Part shown: positions 1-6,443 of the stretch, piece by piece | Layout: every line of letters starts with the position of its first letter | Position numbering within the stretch: position 1 is the stretch's first letter | Source of the DNA: Coprothermobacter sp. | Lineage (GTDB): Bacteria > Coprothermobacterota > Coprothermobacteria > Coprothermobacterales > Coprothermobacteraceae | Direction: 5' to 3' | Assembly (NCBI GenBank): GCA_003476705.1 | Contig: DMVM01000032.1 | Span: 1 to 9,209, forward strand | Length of the DNA stretch: 9,209 bases | Notes under the pieces: generated by a model | Database searches by the model: none | What the model was told of the DNA's origin: nothing | The model's input: the letters and a program-made list of their open reading frames with translations, nothing else | Program-made: the position numbers and the translations under genes

Positions 1-351
1 TCTGTGGCGGCCAGTAATTACCTAAATCGTTCGTTGGAGCACGACGCCACACTCATAACAGGAATTTTGGAGAAATGCCTGCAACGTTTCAGTGGCGATT
101 ATCCTTTGGAGATCCATGTTGATGAGCGTTTTGTAGGCGAGGTGGAGAAATTCTTGCAGAGTTCAGAGTTGCTGTCTAGGAATCTAAAATCAGTGCAAAT
201 TGTCAAAGACAATCGTATTGGTTTTGGAGTTCTCATCGATTCTGAGGAAGGACGTGTGGACGCCCGTGTGGAAACGTTATCAAGAAACTTGAGAACTTTA
301 GTGGAGTCATCCTTACATGACAACCCCGAAGATCAGTTATATAAAGGATAA
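1..351 (+). CDS. fliH: FliH, flagellar export ATPase regulator/stator, C-terminal part (5' truncated by window edge)
   Basis: This is the last 116 codons of a gene that enters from the left; the frame is open at base 1. FliH dimers bind FliI, restrain its ATPase activity and tether it to the C-ring and export gate, much like the peripheral stalk of V/F-type ATPases. The visible part fits the FliH/V-ATPase E-subunit C-terminal domain. An alpha/beta stretch (PLEIHVDERFVGEVEKFL) is followed by the family pattern VQIVKDNRIGFGVLID, then an acidic EEGRVDARVETLSRNL helix, equivalent to the usual 'D..i..GG..ie...G.iDa.i..qL' pattern. A GTG lies at base 4, but 115 residues would be far short of a full FliH (about 200 or more), so I treat the gene as partial. 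Its end overlaps fliI by 35 nt. Position directly before fliI supports the name; sequence identity alone is moderate because FliH is poorly conserved. Confidence 0.82.
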   Translation, partial: SVAASNYLNRSLEHDATLITGILEKCLQRFSGDYPLEIHVDERFVGEVEKFLQSSELLSRNLKSVQIVKDNRIGFGVLIDSEEGRVDARVETLSRNLRTLVESSLHDNPEDQLYKG

Positions 352-1633
352 AGTTGCTAACGTAGATCTTTTCGAGGTATATGGAAAGGTTCTTAATGTT
401 AGTGGCTTAAGTATTGAGGCTCTAACCCCTGCTTCTTTCGTGGGAGAGCTTTGTTCAGTTAATAGGTTTGACGGTAAACCCATGTTCGCTGAAGTGGTTG
501 GTTTCAAAGAAGGTAAAACACTTCTCATGCCCATTGGAGATGTACAGGGTATTGGCCCTAACAGCCTTATCAGGGCTATGGGGCGTCCTCTTTGGATAAA
601 GGTGAGTGATGGTTTGGTAGGCAGAGTGGTTAATGCCATAGGTGAGCCTTTAGATGATAAGGGGCCCGTATATGGCGAAAAGAGAAGTGTTTATCAGAAT
701 CCTCCTCATCCGCTAAAGCGAAAAATCATCACAGAACCTTTGCAAACCAGTATTAAAGCCATAGACGGGCTTTTGACTGTGGGTAAGGGGCAAAGGGTTG
801 GTATATTTGCAGGTTCAGGTGTGGGTAAATCGACACTTCTTGGTATGATTGCTCGTAATTCTTCTGCTGATGTGAACGTCATCATATTGGTTGGAGAACG
901 TGGTCGAGAGGTAAGGAAGTTTATTGAGGAAGACTTAACCGAAGAAGGTGCTAAGAGATCTGTGGTAGTAGTGGCTACCAGTGATCAACCAGCCTTGTTA
1001 AGGGTAAAAGCTGTACTCACAGGAATGACCGTCGCTGAATATTTCAGAGATCAGGGTAAAGATGTTCTAGTTATGATGGATTCAGTCACCCGTCTAGCTA
1101 TGGCTCAACGTGAGGTTGGTTTGTCTATTGGTGAACCTCCTACCACCCGTGGTTACACACCTTCTGTGTTTGCACTGCTTCCCCAGGTTCTTGAAAGGGC
1201 AGGCAATTCTGACAAGGGCAGCATAACAGCCTTTATCACAGTGCTCGTGGAAGGTGACGACATGAATGAGCCCGTTGCCGATGCTGTAAGGTCCATATTG
1301 GATGGGCACATCGTACTTAGTAGAGCTCTTGCTCACCGAGCACACTACCCAGCTATTGACGTTTTGCAGTCCATAAGTAGGGTCATGAATGATGTGGTTA
1401 GCGCGAAACATTTAAAATTGGCGAACCGAATGAGAGAGCTTCTGGCTGTCTACACCGAGGCTGAGGATCTAATAAACATAGGGGCCTACCAACGGGGAAA
1501 CAATCCTAAAATTGATGAAGCACTAGATTATATCGATGCCATAAACCATTTCCTTTCGCAGCAGGTTAAAGAATATTGCACCTTGGAACAAACTGTTAGT
1601 CTCATGGAGGAAGTCCTTGGCACTATCAGCTAG
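317..1633 (+). CDS. fliI: FliI, flagellum-specific type III export ATPase
   Basis: FliI is the cytoplasmic ATPase at the base of the flagellar type III export apparatus. It hydrolyses ATP to help unfold and load rod, hook and filament substrates. The 438 residues match the usual family length. In order there is an N-terminal beta-barrel region (about 1-90), a Walker A P-loop GSGVGKST (166-173), the GERGREV segment with the catalytic glutamate (E194), a Walker B strand ending in D255 (VLVMMDSVTR, 250-259), a GEPPTTRGYTPSVFALLP segment (272-289), and the alpha/beta ATPase signature PAIDVLQSISR (345-355). The C-terminal helical part (about 370-438) is where FliI normally contacts FliJ. All catalytic elements appear intact. 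The ATG at 317 has GGAG at 303-306, about 10 nt upstream. The gene starts inside fliH and its end overlaps fliJ by 17 nt, so translation is probably coupled. Confidence 0.98.
   Translation: MTTPKISYIKDKVANVDLFEVYGKVLNVSGLSIEALTPASFVGELCSVNRFDGKPMFAEVVGFKEGKTLLMPIGDVQGIGPNSLIRAMGRPLWIKVSDGLVGRVVNAIGEPLDDKGPVYGEKRSVYQNPPHPLKRKIITEPLQTSIKAIDGLLTVGKGQRVGIFAGSGVGKSTLLGMIARNSSADVNVIILVGERGREVRKFIEEDLTEEGAKRSVVVVATSDQPALLRVKAVLTGMTVAEYFRDQGKDVLVMMDSVTRLAMAQREVGLSIGEPPTTRGYTPSVFALLPQVLERAGNSDKGSITAFITVLVEGDDMNEPVADAVRSILDGHIVLSRALAHRAHYPAIDVLQSISRVMNDVVSAKHLKLANRMRELLAVYTEAEDLINIGAYQRGNNPKIDEALDYIDAINHFLSQQVKEYCTLEQTVSLMEEVLGTIS
1606..1610 (+). promoter_or_regulatory. Shine-Dalgarno GGAGG deciding the TTG start of fliJ
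   Basis: GGAGG sits inside the end of fliI, 6 nt before the TTG at 1617. No ATG or GTG in the fliJ frame is equally well placed, so this site supports the TTG start. Confidence 0.7.
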
Positions 1634-2024
1634 AAAAGCGGCTCGCATTCTCAGAGTTAGAAGAATTGAGGAGGACATAGCAAAGAATGACTTTTTCTTA
1701 GCTGTTAAGCAATATAGATTGGCAGCTGAGCAAGCAAGAGATGTAGGTCGTTCATGGCTTGAAGTAAGAGCTGCTCAGGTTAACGATCGCGTGGTAACCT
1801 ACGATGCCTACTTTCATGCTCGTGAAAAAGCTAAGGAGACGGTAAAAGGTACCTATAGATTGGTTTTGGAGAAGCGGGAGTTGTTGCTTCAGAAGGCTGT
1901 TTCTCGAAGAAGTGGGGAAAAACTGCTAGAATATGCCAAAAGAGAGGCGCAAACAAAGGCGTTCCGTCAGGAGCTGTCTTTGTTAGATGAAATAGGATCG
2001 CGCAAGAAAGGAGGTGAATTGTGA
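1617..2024 (+). CDS. fliJ: FliJ, flagellar export chaperone escort / central stalk protein
   Basis: FliJ is a small coiled-coil protein that inserts into the FliI hexamer like the gamma subunit of F1-ATPase, and it links the ATPase to the FlhA export gate. The 135-residue product is close to the usual length of about 147. It is almost wholly charged and helical, with two long predicted coiled-coil arms (about 5-60 and 65-130). The C-terminal arm carries the family-like pattern KLLEYAKREAQTKAFRQEL followed by LLDEIGSRKK. There are no cysteines or membrane segments. The start is TTG, supported by the GGAGG at 1606-1610. The gene lies between fliI and fliK and overlaps fliI by 17 nt and fliK by 4 nt (GTGA). 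The name rests on gene position plus overall architecture, since FliJ proteins share little identity. Confidence 0.87.
   Translation: MALSARKAARILRVRRIEEDIAKNDFFLAVKQYRLAAEQARDVGRSWLEVRAAQVNDRVVTYDAYFHAREKAKETVKGTYRLVLEKRELLLQKAVSRRSGEKLLEYAKREAQTKAFRQELSLLDEIGSRKKGGEL
2008..2017 (+). promoter_or_regulatory. Extended Shine-Dalgarno AAGGAGGTGA before fliK
   Basis: Ten contiguous bases are complementary to the canonical 3' end of bacterial 16S rRNA. The core GGAGG (2010-2014) lies 6 nt before the GTG at 2021. It fixes the GTG start and suggests that fliK has its own efficient initiation in addition to coupling with fliJ. Confidence 0.8.
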
Positions 2025-4117
2025 CGAGTGGCGCTGTGAATCTGAGTTTCTTGACACAGTTCTGGGGTTCTGGTTTTTCTGCCATGTCGCCGCAGCTAAA
2101 GAAGCAAGTGTCTGAGGTATTTGAACAAACAGGAGAACAAGCTATAGACTTCTCAGCAATGCTTGCTTTGATTAGTGGGCTAGCACCTGATTTCGTAGAA
2201 CGTTTAAGTTGTGTGCAAGGTTCTCCAGAAGCGGGGAAAAATGACTCTCAGTCTGCAGCTTATATTGGGGCCGTTGTACTTTATGAATCGAGTACACGTG
2301 TTTGCTTTGCTGCTTCGAAGGAAGCATTGCTTGGAGATGCTGCAGCTGTTTTAGGCGGGCCCGAACCTGCGACCAGTGAAACCAAGGAAGTCGCTACGCT
2401 CTCTGATAAACCTGAATACGGAATATATATAAACTACGGTATTCCTTATGAACAAGTCAGTGATGTTGACCTCACTGGTGCTGAAGAAATCACTATTGAT
2501 CATGCGGGTGCGTCTCCAGAAGATGATTTAGGGTTCAAGCAAGCCTACTTGCAAGAGCAAGGTTTAGGAAAAGAACCTCAACAGGTAGTGGATCAATATT
2601 CTGATGAGCGAACCTCTGAATTTCAAGTAGAGGATTCTAAGAGCTTTGGCGGAATGGGAAAAAGCGCTGCACAGTATGAAGCTAACATTTGGACCTGGCC
2701 TGAGAAAGAAATGGACAGCAAAGTTGTCAACTCTTATGACGTTATCACAAACAAAGATGGTGACGTGCTAGCAGGTGAGAGGGGAAAGAGCGATGAATTG
2801 AACGGTGGGCATATTTACACAGGAGAAACAGCTTATCTGGAGGTTGACTTGGGAAAGAGCGGAACACCTGAAAGGATTAGTTTTGTTTCTGCAAATCAAG
2901 CGCAGTCTTTGCCTCAGGAGAACGTTTCTAGCCTAGCTGAGCCTAACCCAGGAAGTATGCTGTTAAAGGATGTTGAAGGTCATGACCCGGAGCATGAGCT
3001 GGACGCCATAGCTAGCAGTGAGAATACTTTGTTAGTGGATCTAAGGGAAGTAAAGCTTGCTGCGGAAGGCGTTGAGGCAACGTCTAAACAAAATACCGAT
3101 GGTGAACTTTCAAAGGGAGAAAGCTTAAAAGGATCGGAAGTTATCGAAGTGATTACCAAGAGAGCACCTATAACGGACGACGGTGCGTCTAGAAATGCTC
3201 CATTAGAGGCACAAAGATCGGGGAAATCGGCTGAAGGTAGCGGAGGAGAGAGTGTTTCTTCGACCGATGAAGGAAACAAAGTGGCTGAAATGCCGCCTTT
3301 CCCTTCAGGTGCATCGATAAAGGAGACAGCTACTACAACTGACCAATTACCCAAAGGCGCAGTCTTTAACACCACTTATCTAGAAACGGCAGAAAATGTA
3401 AAATTAAGGGTGCCTTATCAAGAACACGCTGCAGCTGATGGCACTGCAAGGATGAGTCAGGATCAATTTGCTAAAAATGTCACAGCAAAAGATCACGTTC
3501 TGCAGGAAGCCAAGCAAGAAACAGATGAAACCCGGTTTGTAGATGAAAACCCTTTAGAAACCCAACTTTCAAGGGAAGAAGTTTCTGAACAAAGGCCACA
3601 CAGTAGCGGACCCGATTTTGATCAACGCGACGTTATGGCAGCTGAAGAAAGTCTCTGGGGAAAAGCGAAAAAGCAGTCGGAGCCATCAAAGGAAAAAGCC
3701 GAAAGCAGCGCTGTGCAACGAGCTTTTGAGTCTCTTCCAAGAAGTCTTGAAGATGTTGCGCATCAGGACATTTCTTCCAGTTTGAGACCGGAATGGCAAC
3801 ATTCGCCGGGCAAACTTATTTCCGATGCGACTAACGTTAAACTACCTAATGAGGCTTTTCTTGAACAAAAGTCATCTTTGGCGATGCGGTTCGCAGAACT
3901 CCCGCTAAGGTTCGGCATTGATGTGCGTGGTGATGAACTCCTGCTTACCATAATGGCTAATTCTGACCAGGATGCGAGTTACCTAAAACAACACAGTGGT
4001 CACGTAAAGCAAAGGTTAGCAAGAAAAGGCTACGAATTTGATGCTGTGAATGTGATTAACAATTCTCAGGTGACTGTGCAGGACTACAGAGTTTACCATT
4101 ACGACATGGTAGTTTAA
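2021..4117 (+). CDS. fliK: FliK-like flagellar hook-length control protein
   Basis: FliK is an exported molecular ruler. While the hook grows it is secreted through the channel, and its C-terminal domain then acts on FlhB to switch export from hook to filament subunits. The 698-residue product shows the right architecture: a short N-terminal helical region (about 1-65), a very long low-complexity middle (about 70-610) rich in Glu, Ser, Ala, Lys and Thr that looks disordered, and a compact C-terminal domain (about 623-698). That domain contains the pattern FGIDVRGDELLLTIMA, then a helix ending HVKQRLARKGYEFDAVNV, which resembles the Flg_hook/FliK C-terminal fold (Pfam Flg_hook). The usual 'L.P..LG.v.v' motif is degenerate here. 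The product is much longer than Salmonella FliK (405 residues). There is no signal peptide, as expected for a type III substrate. Assignment rests on position between fliJ and flgD, domain layout and the weak C-terminal match. Confidence 0.8.
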   Translation: MTSGAVNLSFLTQFWGSGFSAMSPQLKKQVSEVFEQTGEQAIDFSAMLALISGLAPDFVERLSCVQGSPEAGKNDSQSAAYIGAVVLYESSTRVCFAASKEALLGDAAAVLGGPEPATSETKEVATLSDKPEYGIYINYGIPYEQVSDVDLTGAEEITIDHAGASPEDDLGFKQAYLQEQGLGKEPQQVVDQYSDERTSEFQVEDSKSFGGMGKSAAQYEANIWTWPEKEMDSKVVNSYDVITNKDGDVLAGERGKSDELNGGHIYTGETAYLEVDLGKSGTPERISFVSANQAQSLPQENVSSLAEPNPGSMLLKDVEGHDPEHELDAIASSENTLLVDLREVKLAAEGVEATSKQNTDGELSKGESLKGSEVIEVITKRAPITDDGASRNAPLEAQRSGKSAEGSGGESVSSTDEGNKVAEMPPFPSGASIKETATTTDQLPKGAVFNTTYLETAENVKLRVPYQEHAAADGTARMSQDQFAKNVTAKDHVLQEAKQETDETRFVDENPLETQLSREEVSEQRPHSSGPDFDQRDVMAAEESLWGKAKKQSEPSKEKAESSAVQRAFESLPRSLEDVAHQDISSSLRPEWQHSPGKLISDATNVKLPNEAFLEQKSSLAMRFAELPLRFGIDVRGDELLLTIMANSDQDASYLKQHSGHVKQRLARKGYEFDAVNVINNSQVTVQDYRVYHYDMVV

Positions 4118-4130
4118 GGTTGGAATGATG

Positions 4131-4138
4131 GGAGGTGA
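4131..4138 (+). promoter_or_regulatory. Shine-Dalgarno GGAGGTGA before flgD
   Basis: This strong site lies in the 27-nt gap after fliK and 6 nt before the GTG at 4145, so it selects that start for flgD. Confidence 0.8.
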
Positions 4139-4144
4139 AAACTG

Positions 4145-4438
4145 GTGTATGTACCGCCTACAGGTAGTAGCCAAGGTACAACAGGCTCAGAGCAAAAAGT
4201 GCCGGGCTTGAATCGCGATGATTTTCTAAAACTGCTGTTGGCTGAATTGAAAGCTCAAGACCCGCTTTCACCCATGGATACTAACACCATGACGACCCAG
4301 ATTACGCTACTTAACGTGCTTCAGGAACTTATTGAGATTAAGACCATGTTGCAAAACTTACTATCAGCTAAGGCACAAGAAGGTGCAGAGCCCAGTACTA
4401 ATAACGGAGCCGAGGAGGTAGCAGGTGATGGATCTTAG
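4145..4438 (+). CDS. flgD: FlgD, hook cap / hook assembly scaffold protein (short form)
   Basis: FlgD caps the growing hook and directs insertion of FlgE subunits. The diagnostic N-terminal region is clear: NRDDFLKLLLAELKAQDPLSPMD (23-45; given here as the segment around the FLKLL and QDPLSPMD motifs), followed by TMTTQITLLNVLQELIEI (48-65), matching the family pattern 'FLkLLv.QL.nQDPl.Pmd...f..QlA..s.leql'. The product is only 97 residues. E. coli FlgD is about 230 and B. subtilis FlgD about 140, so the C-terminal Tudor/fibronectin-like domains seen in proteobacterial FlgD are absent. The last 20 residues are an acidic, probably flexible tail. No frameshift is apparent: the next gene starts normally across the stop codon, so the short form is probably genuine. 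The start is GTG with a strong Shine-Dalgarno. It overlaps the next gene by 11-14 nt. Confidence 0.92.
   Translation: MYVPPTGSSQGTTGSEQKVPGLNRDDFLKLLLAELKAQDPLSPMDTNTMTTQITLLNVLQELIEIKTMLQNLLSAKAQEGAEPSTNNGAEEVAGDGS
4412..4419 (+). promoter_or_regulatory. Shine-Dalgarno GAGGAGGT before the TIGR02530-like gene
   Basis: The GGAGG core at 4414-4418 lies inside flgD. It is 6 nt from GTG 4425 and 9 nt from ATG 4428, so either of these adjacent in-frame codons could be used. Confidence 0.65.
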
Positions 4439-4790
4439 AATTGGTCCCACAAGTGGTGCGAACCAGGTTAACAATCTTAGCAAGGCGCCAGCTAAAAGTT
4501 CTGTTGATTTTGCCGAAGCGTTATTGAGCGGTTATGGAATAAAGCTTTCGGGTCATGCTAGTAGTCGTCTAGTTTCCAGGGAAGTATTCTTGGATGAGGA
4601 AAGAATCCAAAAAATAGCTCAGGGTATAGAAGAACTGAGTAAGAAAGGCATACGAGAAGGAGTAATCATACTCAAGGATCTTGCAGTAGTGGTTGGTGTG
4701 CCAAGTAGGACCATTGTTACGTTTAAGACACCTCCTTTTGCTAAGGGAGGAGTGTTTAGCCAGATTGACGGAGCAGTCATTCTTGAATAG
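4425..4790 (+). CDS. Conserved flagellar operon protein, TIGR02530 (flg_new) family
   Basis: This small soluble protein of unknown biochemical function is a recurrent member of hook operons in Bacillota and relatives, almost always between flgD and flgE. Recognisable family features are DFAEALLS (about 29-36), IKLSGHASSRLVSR (39-52), a helix EERIQKIAQGIEELSKKGI (about 58-76), then a beta-rich end with VIILKDLAVVVGVPSRTIVT (80-99) and the terminal motif FSQIDGAVIL. There is no signal peptide, membrane segment or cysteine. Length (121 residues) is normal for the family. The annotated start is GTG 4425; ATG 4428, giving 120 residues beginning MDLRIGPT, is equally plausible. Its location between flgD and flgE suggests a role in hook assembly or its control, but this is inference from context only. 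Confidence 0.88.
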   Translation: MMDLRIGPTSGANQVNNLSKAPAKSSVDFAEALLSGYGIKLSGHASSRLVSREVFLDEERIQKIAQGIEELSKKGIREGVIILKDLAVVVGVPSRTIVTFKTPPFAKGGVFSQIDGAVILE

Positions 4791-4877
4791 GGAAATGGGG
4801 CTGGACCGCTTTGCGGAGGCTCCCAGAGGACGCGTCGAGCGACTGAGACGCTTAAAGAATTGGGAGGTGAATTTTAA
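4791..4877 (+). other. GC-rich 87-nt spacer before flgE with possible RNA hairpins
   Basis: This is the longest untranslated gap in the window. Of the 60 bases 4791-4850, 40 are G or C, clearly above the surrounding genes. It contains a short hairpin CCGC-TTT-GCGG (4806-4816) and two mutually exclusive pairings that share one right arm: GCGTC (4832-4836) with GACGC (4847-4851), or AGCG (4838-4841) with CGCT (4849-4852). It ends in the flgE Shine-Dalgarno. No -35/-10 pair of convincing quality was seen, and no T-run follows the hairpins, so neither a promoter nor an intrinsic terminator is supported. It may be a 5' structural element for flgE translation or an RNA processing site; this is inference. 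Confidence 0.4.
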
Positions 4878-4884
4878 GTGTTAA
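4795..4884 (+). CDS. Possible 29-residue basic peptide upstream of flgE (doubtful)
   Basis: An ATG at 4795 opens a 29-codon frame that fills the spacer and stops at 4884, overlapping the flgE start by 7 nt. The peptide is strongly basic and arginine-rich (APRGRVERLRRLKNW), with no recognised family. The only purine-rich stretch upstream, AGGG at 4789-4792, is 2 nt from the ATG, too close for good initiation, so translation is unlikely. The same bases are better explained as a structured untranslated spacer. It is recorded because a leader peptide coupled to flgE would have this geometry. Confidence 0.12.
   Translation: MGLDRFAEAPRGRVERLRRLKNWEVNFKC
4863..4870 (+). promoter_or_regulatory. Shine-Dalgarno GGAGGTGA before flgE
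   Basis: A strong site 7 nt before the GTG at 4878 (10 nt from the GGAGG core). It selects the start that gives the expected FlgE N-terminus MLRSFFNGISGL. Confidence 0.8.
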
Positions 4885-6437
4885 GAAGTTTCTTTAACGG
4901 CATATCTGGTCTGAAGGTTCATCAAATAAGGATTGATGTCATATCAAACAATATCGCTAATGTGAATACCACTGCTTACAAAGCTGCTCGGGCCACTTTT
5001 AGTGATGTTGTGGCTTTAACGCTTAAGGGCGCTAGGGCACCTTACGGTGGCCGAGGCGGAACAAACCCGTCTCAAGTCGGGTTGGGTGTGGGACTAGCTA
5101 CTATAGATAACATCATGACGCAGGGCCCAACGAACAATACAAACCGATCTTCGGATTTAGCCATACAAGGTGATGGCTTCTTTGTAGTATCAGACGGCCA
5201 AAGGAACTGGTTTACCCGTGATGGTGCTTTCGATATTGACCTCACCGGTAGACTCATACAATTGTCAACGGGTTTGAAGGTCCAAGGATGGTCCATGATA
5301 CCCACGCAGAAGATAAGGTTTGGTGGCACTGTTGGGACTGCTTCCACATCCTTCGGTTTCAGGGTGTATGACAATGAAGGTAACGAACATGTGTTTACAG
5401 CTTTGGTTCAACCTACGCCAAGCAGTAGCACTGCCGACATTCATATTTACGAAGGCACGGATACCGCTTCTCCTAACCTTGTGCTCACTCAGACGCTTGG
5501 GTTCTCCAATGGTATTGTGCAGGCTGGCCAAACAGGTGTGCTTAACTGGAACGACATGTCTATAAACTTGGATTTTACATCTTTAGGTATGAGTAATGCT
5601 ACTGTAAGTGCGCTCGTGGCTGATCCGGTGGTGGAGCCCGATACCAATAAGGTGGGAGACATTGTTATACCTCGGAGTCTGACCATACCTCCAACACCCA
5701 CCACTAATGTCCAGTTCCAGGGCAATCTAAATGCAAACGCTCCTGAGGGTGCTAATGTTACTTTTACAGTGAGTAATGTTATAGACAGTCTGGGAGTCAC
5801 TCACTCCATGCTCATTAATGCGGTTAAGAGTGCTAGTGCAAACACCTGGGATATCACGGTGTCCATGGAATCTGCAAGTCCTGTTCAGTATGTGGTCACT
5901 TTCGATTCAGACGGAAGAATTAGTGATGTAAAAAAGGATGGTCAAAGTTATGGAACGACTCCCACAATCGATTTTGACCCAGGTAACGGAGCACAGACGA
6001 GACAAATAACTTTGAATTTCTCTGCGATAACCCAATATGCTGCTGACTCTAGGGTGGTTGGCCTCGTAGATGGAAATGTGAACGGTAAGTTATTAAGCTG
6101 GTTTGTCACGGATGAAGGTAAAGTTATGGGCGAATTCGACAATGGCCAAATTAGAGAACTGGCACAGATCGCCTTGGCTAACTTTCAGAACCCTGCAGGT
6201 CTAAGCCGCGAGGGAAACAACTTGTGGCAGAATACTGCTAACAGTGGTTTTCGTGGTTACGTGGAAGCTGGAGACCTTGGCTCTCTCATTATTCGAGGTG
6301 CTTTGGAGTCTTCAAACGTTGATTTGGCCGAAGAATTCACGAATCTCATTATTACGCAGCGTGGTTTCCAGGCGAGTACAAGAGTTATAACCACCTCAGA
6401 CGAAGTTACGCAGGATATAATTGGATTGAAGAGGTAG
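4878..6437 (+). CDS. flgE: FlgE, flagellar hook protein
   Basis: FlgE polymerises outside the cell into the curved hook, the universal joint between rod and filament. Both conserved ends of the rod/hook/filament axial family are present. The N-terminal helix runs from MLRSFFNGISGL through SNNIANVNTTAYKAAR (23-38). The C-terminal domain (474-519) runs from GALESSNVDLAEEFTNLI through QRGFQASTRVITTSDEV. The internal signature DLAIQGDGFFVV (93-104) marks the hook-type D1 region, followed by FTRDGAFDIDLTGRLI. The middle (about 150-400) is a variable beta-rich surface region. At 519 residues it is longer than Salmonella FlgE (about 402). I see no cysteine, so the Cys-Lys (lysinoalanine) cross-link of spirochaete hooks is not expected. 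There is no signal peptide, as it is a type III substrate. The GTG start has a strong ribosome site. It ends 6 nt before flbD. Confidence 0.97.
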   Translation: MLRSFFNGISGLKVHQIRIDVISNNIANVNTTAYKAARATFSDVVALTLKGARAPYGGRGGTNPSQVGLGVGLATIDNIMTQGPTNNTNRSSDLAIQGDGFFVVSDGQRNWFTRDGAFDIDLTGRLIQLSTGLKVQGWSMIPTQKIRFGGTVGTASTSFGFRVYDNEGNEHVFTALVQPTPSSSTADIHIYEGTDTASPNLVLTQTLGFSNGIVQAGQTGVLNWNDMSINLDFTSLGMSNATVSALVADPVVEPDTNKVGDIVIPRSLTIPPTPTTNVQFQGNLNANAPEGANVTFTVSNVIDSLGVTHSMLINAVKSASANTWDITVSMESASPVQYVVTFDSDGRISDVKKDGQSYGTTPTIDFDPGNGAQTRQITLNFSAITQYAADSRVVGLVDGNVNGKLLSWFVTDEGKVMGEFDNGQIRELAQIALANFQNPAGLSREGNNLWQNTANSGFRGYVEAGDLGSLIIRGALESSNVDLAEEFTNLIITQRGFQASTRVITTSDEVTQDIIGLKR

Positions 6438-6443
6438 CTATGA

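Noticed and set aside
4..6. GTG at base 4 as a true start for the first gene
   Set aside because: The product would be half the length of FliH and the frame is open at the window edge, so the gene most likely extends upstream.
2051..2056. TTGACA, a consensus -35 hexamer, early in fliK
   Set aside because: No TATAAT-like hexamer at 16-18 nt downstream (the sequence there is a T-run) and it lies inside coding sequence.
2980..3375. 131-codon open frame on the reverse strand within fliK
   Set aside because: Serine/proline-rich shadow of the Glu/Ser-rich fliK middle region, with no ribosome site, no family resemblance and full overlap by a clear gene.
4731..4750. Hairpin CCTCCTT / AAGGGAGG near the end of the TIGR02530-like gene, hiding an internal Shine-Dalgarno-like run
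   Set aside because: Seven pairs with a bulge, inside codons for a conserved Phe-x-Lys-Gly-Gly segment; the GTG after it is an internal codon and would give only a 12-residue peptide. No T-run follows it.
4693..4884. 63-codon forward frame bridging the end of the TIGR02530-like gene and the spacer
   Set aside because: Its first half is an out-of-frame reading of a conserved gene; only the last 29 codons lie in the spacer and these are listed separately as doubtful.
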